Assembly: GCF_004016515.1 (NCBI RefSeq)
Contig: NZ_SACT01000003.1
Location: 186,001 to 250,000 of the forward strand
DNA length: 64,000 nt
Origin: Rubrivivax albus
GTDB lineage: Bacteria; Pseudomonadota; Gammaproteobacteria; Burkholderiales; Burkholderiaceae_C
Reading direction: 5' to 3'
The position numbers were made by a program, and so were the translations under genes. This document shows positions 43,441 through 51,815 of the stretch, piece after piece. The notes beneath the pieces are model-generated. The model had not been told where the DNA came from, did not search any database, and saw nothing but the letters and a program-made list of their open reading frames with translations. Position 1 is the first letter of the stretch; each line of letters starts with the position of its first letter.

Positions 43441-44691
43441 TCAGCGCAGGGCCTCGTCCACCACCTCCACCCAGTGCCGCACCGGCGTGCGGCTGGCATC
43501 GCCCAGGTGCTGGATGCAGCCGATGTTGGCCGAGACGATGGTCTCGCCCGGCTCGGCCGCCAGCGCGGCGAGCTTGCGGTCGCGCAGCTGCTTGGACAGT
43601 TCAGGCTGCAGCACGCTGTAGGTGCCGGCGCTGCCGCAGCACAGGTGGCTGTCGCTGCCAGCCAGGCGCACGGCGAAGCCCAGTTCGCGCAGGCCGACCT
43701 CGACGCCGCCGCGCAGCTGCTGGCCGTGCTGCAGCGTGCACGGCGGATGGAAGACCAGTTCCGTCGTCGGCTGGAAGCCCTTGCCCAAGCGCGACTTCAG
43801 CCGCGGCAGCAGGTCGGGCAGCAGTTCCGACAGGTCCTTCGTCAGCGCCGAGATGCGGGCGGCCTTCTGGGCGTAGGCCGGGTCGCCGGCCAGCGCGTGG
43901 CCGTAGTCCTTGACGGTGACGCCGCAGCCGCTGGCGTTCGTCACGATGGCCTCGACCTGGCCCTCGCTGGTGAGGCCCTCGACCAGCGGCCACCAGGCGT
44001 CGATGTTGCGGCGCATGTCGGCCAGGCCGCCTTCGTGGTCGCCCAGGTGGTCGCGGATGGCGCCGCAGCAGCCGGCACCGTCGGCCACCAGGGTCTGGAT
44101 ACCGGTGGCGTCCAGCACGCGCGCGGTGGCACTGTTGATGTTCGGCATCATGGCCGGCTGCACGCAGCCCAGCAGCATCAGCACCTTGCGCGGGTGCGTC
44201 TGCGTGGGCCATCGGTGGGCGTCGGGGCCAGGCTTAGGCGGCACCTTGCCCTTCAGCGCGGCCGGCACCAGCGGGCGGAACAGCTGCCCGAGCTTCATCG
44301 CCGGACCGAACATCGGGCTGGTCAGGCCGGCCTTCAGCGCGCCACGCAGCAGGCGTTCCCCGCGCGGGCGCTCCACCTTGGCCTCCACCACGCGGCGGCC
44401 GATGTCCACCAGGTGGCCGTACTGCACGCCGCTGGGGCAGGTGCTCTCGCAGTTGCGGCAGGTCAGGCAGCGGTCCAGGTGCAGCTGGGTGGCGCGCGTG
44501 GGCTCGGCGCCTTCGAGCACCTGCTTGATCAGGTAGATGCGCCCGCGCGGGCCGTCGAGCTCGTCGCCCAACAGCTGATAGGTGGGGCAGGTGGCGGTGC
44601 AGAAGCCGCAATGCACGCACTTGCGCAGGATGGCCTCGGCCGCGTCGCCGTCGGGCGTGCCCTTGAACTCGGGGGAAAGGTTGGTCTGCAT
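43441..44691 (-). CDS. glcF: Glycolate oxidase iron-sulfur subunit
   Basis: A 416-residue subunit carrying two [4Fe-4S] clusters. The ligands are C25, C28, C31, C35 ('CVHCGFCTATCP') and C75, C78, C81, C85 ('CLTCRNCESTCP'). Two CCG domains follow ('GCGVTVKDYG', 'HPPCTLQHGQ', 'LCCGSAGTYS'). With GlcD and GlcE it oxidises glycolate to glyoxylate and passes electrons to the respiratory chain. Its ATG overlaps the stop of a methyltransferase gene by one base, rather than following glcE directly as in E. coli. Confidence 0.96.
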   Translation of the reverse strand: MQTNLSPEFKGTPDGDAAEAILRKCVHCGFCTATCPTYQLLGDELDGPRGRIYLIKQVLEGAEPTRATQLHLDRCLTCRNCESTCPSGVQYGHLVDIGRRVVEAKVERPRGERLLRGALKAGLTSPMFGPAMKLGQLFRPLVPAALKGKVPPKPGPDAHRWPTQTHPRKVLMLLGCVQPAMMPNINSATARVLDATGIQTLVADGAGCCGAIRDHLGDHEGGLADMRRNIDAWWPLVEGLTSEGQVEAIVTNASGCGVTVKDYGHALAGDPAYAQKAARISALTKDLSELLPDLLPRLKSRLGKGFQPTTELVFHPPCTLQHGQQLRGGVEVGLRELGFAVRLAGSDSHLCCGSAGTYSVLQPELSKQLRDRKLAALAAEPGETIVSANIGCIQHLGDASRTPVRHWVEVVDEALR

Positions 44692-45326
44692 CAGTCGAGT
44701 TCGTAGCTCAGCACCCAGTAGTGCGTGTGGTCGGTCCAGCGCGGGTCGCGGGCGCGCGGGCCCAGCATCGAGAACGCCTGGTCGGCCGTAGGGAAGTTCT
44801 TCAGCACCTCGTGGGTGCTGCCATCGTCCAGCGGGCGCTGCTGCCAGGTGTTGCCGTCGGCATCGCGCCGCGAGATCGGCGTGCTGCTGCCGGCCACGAA
44901 GTGGTTGTCCAGCATCACCACACGCGCACCGGGTTCCAGCCGTGCGTGCAGCGTGCTTAGCCAGGCGGCCAGCCGCTGCAGCGGCACATGGCTCCACCAG
45001 AAGCCGGCGAACGCGGCATCGAAACGCTCGTCGCCCACCTCGGCCAGCGTCCAGGCGTCGGCCACGCGCAGCTCCACGCAGGCCGGCATCGGCTTGGTGC
45101 CGGCGATGGCCAGCGTCTCCGGGTTCAGGTCGGTGGCCAGCCAGCGCCGTGCGTCGCGCGCGCCGTGCGGTGTCCACCAGCCGGTGCCTGCCGCCACCTC
45201 GACCACGCGCCGGCCGGTGAACAGCGCCGGCAGCGCCGCCTCCATCGCGCGCAGGTCGGCCTGGCGCTCCGGCTTGGCGTAGACGCGCTCGTAGATCCGC
45301 GCGCGCTGGCGGTAGTAGTCCTGCAT
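44691..45326 (-). CDS. SAM-dependent methyltransferase embedded in the glc operon
   Basis: A 211-residue class I methyltransferase: 'YYRQRARIYERVYAKPERQADL', motif I 'VVEVAAGTGWWTPHGA', 'ATDLNPETLAIAG', and 'FDAAFAGFWWSHVP'. The body looks like a small-molecule methylase; the substrate is not evident. Both ends overlap their neighbours by one base (TGATG with glcF and with glcE), so it is translated as part of the glycolate oxidase operon. It is not a known component of the enzyme. Confidence 0.9.
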   Translation of the reverse strand: MQDYYRQRARIYERVYAKPERQADLRAMEAALPALFTGRRVVEVAAGTGWWTPHGARDARRWLATDLNPETLAIAGTKPMPACVELRVADAWTLAEVGDERFDAAFAGFWWSHVPLQRLAAWLSTLHARLEPGARVVMLDNHFVAGSSTPISRRDADGNTWQQRPLDDGSTHEVLKNFPTADQAFSMLGPRARDPRWTDHTHYWVLSYELD

Positions 45327-46414
45327 CAGAGGCCGGGGTAGAGCCGCCCGGGGTTGAGGATGCCCGCCGGATCGAAGGCCGACTTGAGCTCGCGGTGGAT
45401 GCGGTCCAGCGGCGGCTTCAGCGGTGCGAAGACGCCCGCGGCCCTGTCCTTGCCGCGGAACAGCACCGCGTGGCCGCCGGCGTTGGCCGCCGCCTCGCGC
45501 ACCTGCGCGGCCGGTAGCGGCGTGCACAGCCAGCGTTGGCCACCGCCCCATTCCAGCAGTTGTTCACCCGGCAGCTTGATGGGGCCGATGACCTGCGGCA
45601 CCGACAGCCGCCACAGCGTGGCACCGCCGTCGACCGCCTTCTTTGCGCCGACGAAGAACTCGTCGGTGTGGTCGCGCAGACCATTCCAGAACGACGCCGC
45701 CATGACCGGGTCGACGACCTCGCCGCCCAACTGCTTGGCCGCCGCATCGACCGCGGCCGCCGCACCCGACAGCCGCAGCACCAGCATGCCGTCCCACCAG
45801 GCGCTGGCCGACAGCGGCAGCGGCTGGCCGCCCCAGCGGTTGACCTGGCCCAGGGCCTGGGTCTGGTCGAGCTCGAAGCGCAGCGTCAAGGTGGCCGGCG
45901 GCAGCGGCAGCACCTTCAGCGAGACCTCGCAGATCACGCCCAGCACCCCCATCGACCCGGCCAGCAGGCGCGAGACGTCGTAGCCGGCCACGTTCTTCAT
46001 CACCTGGCCGCCGAAGCTCAGCAGTTCGCCCTGGCCGTTGAGCATCGTGGCGCCGAGCACGTAGTCGCGCACGCCGCCCGCGGTGGCGCGCGCCGGGCCG
46101 GCCAGGCCGGCGGCGACCATGCCGCCGACGGTGCCGCCCGCGGCGAAACGCGGCGGCTCGAACGGCAGGCACTGGCCATGGGCCGCGAGTGCAGCTTCCA
46201 GGTCGGCGAGCGGCGTGCCCGCGCGCACGGTGACCACGAGCTCGCTGGGTTCGTGGCTGCTGATGCCGGCCAGCGGCGTCAGGTCGAGCACCTCGCCCTG
46301 CAGGGCACCGCCGTAGAAATCCTTGGTGCCGCCACCGCGCAGGCACAGCGGGGTCTTCGACGCGTGCGCCGACTTGATGCGCTCGACGAGCGATTCGAGT
46401 GCCTGATCAGCCAT
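45326..46414 (-). CDS. glcE: Glycolate oxidase FAD-binding subunit GlcE
   Basis: A 362-residue VAO/PCMH-type flavoprotein: 'LCLRGGGTKDFYGG', 'TVRAGTPLADLEAALAAHGQ', 'AAGGTVGGMVAAGLAGPARA..GGVRDYVLG', 'GGQVMKNVAGYDVSRLLAGSMGVLGVI' and the C-terminal 'FDPAGILNPGRLYPGL'. It forms the second flavin subunit of glycolate oxidase with GlcD. The ATG overlaps the glcD stop by one base. Confidence 0.96.
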   Translation of the reverse strand: MADQALESLVERIKSAHASKTPLCLRGGGTKDFYGGALQGEVLDLTPLAGISSHEPSELVVTVRAGTPLADLEAALAAHGQCLPFEPPRFAAGGTVGGMVAAGLAGPARATAGGVRDYVLGATMLNGQGELLSFGGQVMKNVAGYDVSRLLAGSMGVLGVICEVSLKVLPLPPATLTLRFELDQTQALGQVNRWGGQPLPLSASAWWDGMLVLRLSGAAAAVDAAAKQLGGEVVDPVMAASFWNGLRDHTDEFFVGAKKAVDGGATLWRLSVPQVIGPIKLPGEQLLEWGGGQRWLCTPLPAAQVREAAANAGGHAVLFRGKDRAAGVFAPLKPPLDRIHRELKSAFDPAGILNPGRLYPGL

Positions 46415-47907
46415 CAGAACCTTTCGAGCTCCGGGAACGGCAGCAACCCCTTCTTCACATGCATCTTCCCGTACTCGGCGCAGCGCTGCAGCGTGGGAAT
46501 GACCTTGCCCGGGTTCAGCGTGCCGGCGGGATCGAAGGCGCGCTTCAGCGCGAACATCGCCTCGCGCTCCGCGGCGCTGAACTGCACGCACATGCTGCTG
46601 AGCTTCTCCACGCCCACGCCGTGTTCGCCGGTGACGGTGCCGCCCAGCGCCACGCTGGTTTCCAGGATGTCGGCGCCGAACTGCTCGCAGCGGTGCAGCT
46701 GGTCGGGGTCGTTGGCATCGAACAGGATCAGCGGGTGCAGGTTGCCGTCGCCGGCATGGAACACGTTGGCGCAGCGCAGGCCGTACTTCTGCTCCATCTC
46801 GGCGATGGCGCGCAGGATGTCCGCGAGACGCTTGCGCGGGATGGTGCTGTCCATGCACATGTAGTCGGGGCTGATGCGGCCGCTGGCGGGAAAGGCGTTC
46901 TTGCGCCCGCTCCAGAACCGCAGCCGCTGCGCCTCGTCCTTGCTGACCTCCATCCGGGTGGCGCCGCAGCCGGTCAGCACGTCCAGCATGCGCTGGATCT
47001 CCTCGGCCACCTCCTCCGGCGTGCCGTCGCTCTCGCAGAGCAGGATGGCCTCGGCCGTCAGGTCGTAGCCGGCCTTGACGAAGTCCTCCACGGCGGCGGT
47101 CATCGGCTTGTCCATCATCTCCAGCCCGGCAGGGATGATGCCGTGGGCGATGATGGCGGCCACCGCATCACCTGCGCGGCCGATGTCATCGAAGCTGGCC
47201 ATGATGCAGCGCGCCAGCTTCGGCTTGGGCACGAGCTTGACCGTGACCTCGGTGGTCACGGCCAGCATGCCCTCGCTGCCGACGACGATGGGCAGCAGGT
47301 CCAGTCCCGGCGCGTCCAGCGCGCCGCCGCCGAACTCCACCGGCTCGCCCTCCACCGTGAACCCGCGCACGCGCAGCACGTTGTGCAGCGTCAGGCCGTA
47401 CTTCAGGCAGTGCACGCCGCCGGAGTTCTCGGCCACGTTGCCGCCGATGGTGCAGGCGATCTGGCTGCTGGGATCGGGCGCGTAGTACAGACCGTGCGGC
47501 GCCGCCGCCTCGCTGATGGCCAGATTGCGCACACCGCACTGCACGGTGGCCGTGCGCGCCAGCGGATCGACCTGCACGATCTTGTTGAACTTGGCCAGGC
47601 TGAGCGTGACGCCCAGCGCGTGCGGCAGCGCACCGCCGGACAGCCCGGTGCCGGCGCCGCGCGCCACCACCGGCAGTGCCAGGGCGTGGCAGGCCTTGAG
47701 CACCGCGGCCACCTGGGCCTCGGTCTCCGGCAGCGCCACCACCAGCGGGCGTTCGCGGTAGGCGGTGAGCCCGTCGCACTCGTAGGGCGTGGTGTCCTCG
47801 GGCTGCCACAGCAGGGCATGGGCCGGTAGCACGGCCGACAGGGCCGCCACCGCCTCGCGCTGACGCGCTGCGCGGTCGGCGCCGACGAGAGTTTCGGGCG
47901 CGTTCAT
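46414..47907 (-). CDS. glcD: Glycolate oxidase catalytic subunit GlcD
   Basis: The 497-residue FAD-dependent dehydrogenase subunit. PCMH-type FAD motifs include 'PVVARGAGTGLSGGALP', 'PDPSSQIACTIGGNVAENSGGVHCLKYG' and 'DLLPIVVGSEGMLAV'. The catalytic C-terminal domain has 'NVFHAGDGNLHPLILF' (conserved histidines), 'GGTVTGEHGVGVEK' and 'FDPAGTLNPGKVIP'. First gene of the leftward glc operon; no GlcC-type regulator is adjacent. It enables growth on glycolate or recycling of phosphoglycolate. Confidence 0.97.
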   Translation of the reverse strand: MNAPETLVGADRAARQREAVAALSAVLPAHALLWQPEDTTPYECDGLTAYRERPLVVALPETEAQVAAVLKACHALALPVVARGAGTGLSGGALPHALGVTLSLAKFNKIVQVDPLARTATVQCGVRNLAISEAAAPHGLYYAPDPSSQIACTIGGNVAENSGGVHCLKYGLTLHNVLRVRGFTVEGEPVEFGGGALDAPGLDLLPIVVGSEGMLAVTTEVTVKLVPKPKLARCIMASFDDIGRAGDAVAAIIAHGIIPAGLEMMDKPMTAAVEDFVKAGYDLTAEAILLCESDGTPEEVAEEIQRMLDVLTGCGATRMEVSKDEAQRLRFWSGRKNAFPASGRISPDYMCMDSTIPRKRLADILRAIAEMEQKYGLRCANVFHAGDGNLHPLILFDANDPDQLHRCEQFGADILETSVALGGTVTGEHGVGVEKLSSMCVQFSAAEREAMFALKRAFDPAGTLNPGKVIPTLQRCAEYGKMHVKKGLLPFPELERF

Positions 47908-47983
47908 GGGCGGGACTGTAGCCGTTCGCCGGGGCCGTACCTCCCTGCCCGGATCAAGACCGCTGCAACCGCCGGGTGCGGAA

Positions 47984-49189
47984 TCAACCCGGCGCGACGA
48001 ACACCGTCAGCACCCCCGTGTAGCCGTACACGTGGTGCCTGGCGATCTCGCCGGCGGCAAAGAACCCGGCCAGCGGCACGTCGCCCAGGGCGTGGCGCAC
48101 GATCTGCAGTTCCGCCGACGGCCCGCCGAAGTGCGGGCCACCGCGGCCGGAGCAGCTGATGTAGAGCGCGCCCAGGATGCGCCGCGCTGGATCCGCGGGC
48201 GGGGTGCCGGGCACGGTCTCCGCCGGCAGGGCCTCGGCCACCTCCTCGCGGATCTCGCTGCAGATGCGCACGAGGTCGCGCCGCGCAGCGGCCACGTCGC
48301 GCTGGCAGAAGGCCAGGCGCATGCCGGGTTCGACCATGTCGGCCACGGCGAAGGCACGGCGGCCGGGGTCCAGGCCGATCAGGTGGCGCACGCGGGTGTC
48401 GGTGCCGAACTGGCCGCCGCGGCCGATCAGCGTCTCGCCGGCATCCGACAGGCCCACCAACGTGGCCCGCAGCCGCGGCAGCACGGCGCGCGGGTTGTCC
48501 AGGTCAGCGATGCCCAGGTCGGCCAGCAGCTGCGGCAGCGCGGGCTGGCCGTCGAGTTCCAGCACCACGTGGCGGTCGGCGGCGGTAACGGTACGCACCG
48601 GCCCCACGGGCTGGCTGCCCTGGGTCACGCGGGACAGCAGCGGCACGTCGGCGCCGAAGGCCACGCCCGACAGGCCGCCTTCCCAGACGCCGTTGGCCAG
48701 CGTCAGCGTGTGGCTGCGCGACGCGGCCAGGCCACCGAAGAGGTAGCCGCTGTCGGTGCGTTCGCTGAGCTCGTGGATGAGCCCGGCCACGTCGGGCGTG
48801 GACGGGTCGGCGTGCACCAGCGCCGCGAAGGCGCCAGGGGTGTTCAAGGGGTGGGCGCCGGAGAAGACCCGGTAGCCGTGGCGCGGCAGCGTGCTCAGCA
48901 GCAGCACCAGCGCCGGTTCGTCGAAGTACTCGACGCCGCTTGCCGCGACGCCCACGCCCACGCAGCCCACCCAGTCGGTGCCGGGCCAGCGGCTGCGCAG
49001 TGCCGCGCGCAGGGTCTCGGCCTGCGGCGCGTAGGCGTCGGTGAAATAGCACCAGCCCAGCGTGGGCGACACGGTCTCGCCCTGGGCGTCGCGATGAGCG
49101 TCCAGTTGGGCATCCACCTGGGCCACGGCCATGGCCAGCGCCATGCGCCAGTCCGGGTGCGCCGCATGGCCGCTGCAGAACGGGGACAT
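47984..49189 (-). CDS. FIST-domain signal-sensing protein
   Basis: A 401-residue protein with FIST-N (residues ~40-200; 'GWCYFTDAYAPQAE', 'WVGCVGVGVAASGVEY', 'GYLFGGLAASR') and FIST-C ('GPVRTVTAADRHVVLELDGQPAL', 'FCQRDVAAARRDLVRIC', 'GALYISCSGRGGPHFG', 'PLAGFFAAGEIA'). FIST domains are predicted small-ligand sensors feeding signal transduction. No kinase or methyl-accepting domain is fused or adjacent, so the output partner is unknown. Confidence 0.93.
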   Translation of the reverse strand: MSPFCSGHAAHPDWRMALAMAVAQVDAQLDAHRDAQGETVSPTLGWCYFTDAYAPQAETLRAALRSRWPGTDWVGCVGVGVAASGVEYFDEPALVLLLSTLPRHGYRVFSGAHPLNTPGAFAALVHADPSTPDVAGLIHELSERTDSGYLFGGLAASRSHTLTLANGVWEGGLSGVAFGADVPLLSRVTQGSQPVGPVRTVTAADRHVVLELDGQPALPQLLADLGIADLDNPRAVLPRLRATLVGLSDAGETLIGRGGQFGTDTRVRHLIGLDPGRRAFAVADMVEPGMRLAFCQRDVAAARRDLVRICSEIREEVAEALPAETVPGTPPADPARRILGALYISCSGRGGPHFGGPSAELQIVRHALGDVPLAGFFAAGEIARHHVYGYTGVLTVFVAPG

Positions 49190-49211
49190 GCCGGGTGTGC
49201 TCCCGCGGCGG

Positions 49212-49772
49212 TCAGCGCCGGGCTCGGGTCCGCGCCGGCTTCTTGCGTGCCGGGGCCGGCTTGGCCGCCGGCGACGTCGGCGACGCCGCAGCGGTGGCCG
49301 CTGCGGCAGCGGCCGGCAGGTCCTTCATCGCATTGGCCGCGATGTCGCCGAACTGCTTGGTCAGCGCCCCCCACCAGGCCATCGGGTCGACGCCCGGCGC
49401 GGCCGGCGCCTCGGCGGCCTTGGCGGCGGCCGGCTTGCGCGCCGCGGCGGGCGCCGTCGCCTCGGCCGCCGCCGGCTTCATCGTCATCGCCTCGCGCAGC
49501 GCATCCACGGGCACGTTCATGCCCTGCAGCGTGTTGAGCGTCATGCGCTGCACCTCCAGGGCCTGGATGGTGGCACCGATCATCTTGGCGTTCTGCTCCA
49601 GCCAGAACTGCACGGTGCGCAGGTCGCGGATGCGCTTGTCGATCTCCTCAGGATCCAGCGACGGGGCGATCCACTGACCCATGCCGGGCAAGCTGTCGCC
49701 GGCGCCCTTGATCAGGCCCTGCAGGAAGTCGAAACCGGGCATCAGGCGGGCGAAGCTGGCGGGGTCGGCCAT
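49212..49772 (-). CDS. phaM: PhaM-like PHB granule regulatory protein
   Basis: A 186-residue protein with the PhaM N-terminal domain ('PGFDFLQGLIKGAG', 'IAPSLDPEEIDKRIRDLRTVQFWLEQNAKMIGATIQALEVQRMTLNTL') and a long Ala/Lys/Pro-rich, histone-like tail ('KKPARTRARR'). In Cupriavidus, PhaM activates PHB synthase and tethers granules to the nucleoid through its basic tail. Start set at MADPASFARL (49772). Implies the organism stores polyhydroxybutyrate, consistent with the MaoC hydratase in this window. Confidence 0.9.
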   Translation of the reverse strand: MADPASFARLMPGFDFLQGLIKGAGDSLPGMGQWIAPSLDPEEIDKRIRDLRTVQFWLEQNAKMIGATIQALEVQRMTLNTLQGMNVPVDALREAMTMKPAAAEATAPAAARKPAAAKAAEAPAAPGVDPMAWWGALTKQFGDIAANAMKDLPAAAAAATAAASPTSPAAKPAPARKKPARTRARR

Positions 49773-49844
49773 GGCGGAAGGCTCCTGGGGTTCGTCGAGA
49801 GACCGGCCCATTGTGCGCGGTCTGCCCAGGCGGTCAACGCGGGG

Positions 49845-50327
49845 TCAGCGCGACGGCCCCTCGAAGGTGAGCCGCCCGTCCTGCTGCGTGAAGCGCATCC
49901 GGCCCAGCACGTCCATGCCCAGCAGCGGCGAGCGCAGGTCCGGCAGCACCGTCACGCGCAGGCGCTGCACAGCGATGCCGCCCTCGAGCACCAGGTCCAC
50001 GCGCGCCTCGTAGCCGGTGGCGATGCCGCCGGCGGTGGCCGACTGCACTTCACGCTCCGGCTCCAGCCCCAGCTGCTCGGCCAGCGGCCCGGGCAGCGCC
50101 GTGCGCGTGGCGCCGGTGTCGACCAGGAACTCGATCTGGCGCCCATTGATGCGGCCCGGCCAGTGGAAGTGGCCGTCGCCCTGGCGCTGGAGCACCAGGC
50201 CGCTGCCTTCGATCAGCCAGCTGGTCTGGCGCCCGGCCGCCAGGAAGGCCTGCACGGCCAGGAACAGCGCCGTGCCCAGCACGAGCCAGACGGTGGCGAT
50301 CTTCAGGCTGCGGGGCAGCTCCCTCAT
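49845..50327 (-). CDS. Retropepsin-like aspartic protease, membrane-anchored
   Basis: A 160-residue single-domain clan AA aspartic protease (TIGR02281 type). One N-terminal membrane helix (residues ~10-30), then 'NGRQIEFLVDTGATRTALP' with catalytic D70 in D-T-G-A, and 'PLLGMDVLGRM' as the second conserved turn. It would work as a dimer facing the periplasm. Its ATG overlaps the stop of the FAH-family gene by four bases. Confidence 0.92.
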   Translation of the reverse strand: MRELPRSLKIATVWLVLGTALFLAVQAFLAAGRQTSWLIEGSGLVLQRQGDGHFHWPGRINGRQIEFLVDTGATRTALPGPLAEQLGLEPEREVQSATAGGIATGYEARVDLVLEGGIAVQRLRVTVLPDLRSPLLGMDVLGRMRFTQQDGRLTFEGPSR

Positions 50328-51310
50328 GCCGCGTCCACGCCGGCAACGGTCTGGGCGATGGCGCCGAACACGCTGAGGCCGTCCGTGCCCTTGACCTCGA
50401 TGCGCACGGTGTCGCCAAACGCCATGTACGGCGTGCGCGCCTCGCCGTGCTCGATGGTCTCCAACGCCCGCTTCTCGGCGATGCAGGCGTAGCCGGCGGC
50501 CGCGTCGGCATTGCTGACCGTGCCGCCGCCGACGATGCTGCCGGCGCGCACGTGCCGGGTGCGCGCCAGATGGGCCAGCAGCTGGCCGAAGTGGAAGTGC
50601 ATCTCGGCCGCATCCAGCCGTGCCACCGGCTTGCCGTTCCAGGCCACGCTCACCGGCAGGTGCAGGCGGCCACCCTGCCAGGCGGCACCCAGCTCGTCGG
50701 GCGTCACCGCCACCGGCGCCCAGGCGGTGGCCGGCTTGCTCTGCACCAAGCCCAGCAGCTTGTCCAGCTCGGCCGGCACCAGGTGGCGCAACGTCCAGTC
50801 GTTGCCCAGCATCAGCAGGCGCACCCCTTCGAGTGCGGTGTCGGGGGCCACGCCCATGGGCAGATCGCCCGTGACCACCGCGATCTCGGCCTCGAAGTCG
50901 ATGCCGGCCTCGGCGCTGGGGAAGACGGCGTCCTCGCAGGGGCCGAGGAAGTCGTCGCTGCCGCCCTGGTACATCAGCGGGTCGCTGCGCAGGTTCTGCG
51001 GGATCTCGGCACCACGCGCGTGCCACACGCGCTCGGCGTGCGACAGGTAGGCCGAGCCGTCGGCCCACTGGTAGGCGCGCGGCAGCGGCGCCATGCACAG
51101 GCGCGGGTCGAAGGCGAAGGCGTGGCGCGCCTTGCCGTGATTCAGCGTGACGTACAGGTCCTGCAGCTGCGGGCTGACGAAGTTCCAGTCGTCCAGCAGC
51201 TGCTGCATCCGGGTGGCGATGCCGGTGGCGTAGTGCGCCTGCGTCAGGTCGCGCGAGACGACGACGAGCTGGCCGTCGCGCGAACCGTCACGGTAGGTGG
51301 CGAGTTTCAT
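50324..51310 (-). CDS. Fumarylacetoacetate hydrolase family protein
   Basis: A 328-residue FAH-fold protein. An N-terminal SH3-like region (MKLATYRDGSRDG...) precedes the metal-binding core 'GIDFEAEIAVVTGDLP', 'LMLGNDWTLR' and 'GSIVGGGTVSNADA..GYACIAEKR'. These enzymes hydrolyse C-C bonds of acylpyruvates such as fumarylacetoacetate or fumarylpyruvate. The start lies about 100 bases from the divergent DUF3567 gene. Confidence 0.92.
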   Translation of the reverse strand: MKLATYRDGSRDGQLVVVSRDLTQAHYATGIATRMQQLLDDWNFVSPQLQDLYVTLNHGKARHAFAFDPRLCMAPLPRAYQWADGSAYLSHAERVWHARGAEIPQNLRSDPLMYQGGSDDFLGPCEDAVFPSAEAGIDFEAEIAVVTGDLPMGVAPDTALEGVRLLMLGNDWTLRHLVPAELDKLLGLVQSKPATAWAPVAVTPDELGAAWQGGRLHLPVSVAWNGKPVARLDAAEMHFHFGQLLAHLARTRHVRAGSIVGGGTVSNADAAAGYACIAEKRALETIEHGEARTPYMAFGDTVRIEVKGTDGLSVFGAIAQTVAGVDAA

Positions 51311-51406
51311 GGCGTCCGTATTGTGCGTGCGCGTCGGCGCCACGGGCCGCTCGAGGGCTTGAATCCGGCGGGGCGGGCCCCAACTGCCCGGCAAGGAGAT
51401 CCACCC

Positions 51407-51694
51407 ATGCAGATGCTCTACCACTCGGACAGCTTCGTCGTCGTGCGCTTCGACGTGCCGGCCCCCGGCGGCTCGGGCAGCGCACAGGGCGACGGCGGAC
51501 CGGCGCTGACCCGCGGCGGCTTCGAGATCGTCGACCGCCGTGCGCAACGCGAGATCTTCCTCGAAGGCGCGCTGGCCGAACACTTCCAGCAGGGCGTTCA
51601 GGCTCTGGTGGACAGCAACCCCACGGAGGAGGCGCTCGACGAGTTCATCGGGCGCTGGACGGCAAGCGCCCAGCAGCCGGTGACGCTGCACTGA
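51407..51694 (+). CDS. DUF3567 family protein
   Basis: A 95-residue protein of the betaproteobacterial DUF3567 family ('MLYHSDSFVVVRFD', 'RGGFEIVDRRAQREIFLEGALAEHFQ..VQALVDSNPTEEALDEFIGRW'). AAGGAG stands nine bases before the ATG at 51407. Function unknown; useful as a lineage marker for Burkholderiales. A GGGCC-rich hairpin at about 51756-51783 may terminate it. Confidence 0.9.
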   Translation: MQMLYHSDSFVVVRFDVPAPGGSGSAQGDGGPALTRGGFEIVDRRAQREIFLEGALAEHFQQGVQALVDSNPTEEALDEFIGRWTASAQQPVTLH

Positions 51695-51815
51695 GCGCCT
51701 GCGCGGCCCCTGACAACGGCCGCATCCCGGGCCGCCGTGCGACGGATTGCACACGGGGCCCTGCCGAGGTCGGGCAGGCCCTCAAGCGCCCTTCGCGGCG
51801 GCCGATGACCCCCGG

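Noticed and set aside
51756..51783. GGGCC-rich imperfect hairpin after DUF3567
   Set aside because: Stem is interrupted by a bulge and there is no U-tract; too weak to list as a terminator.
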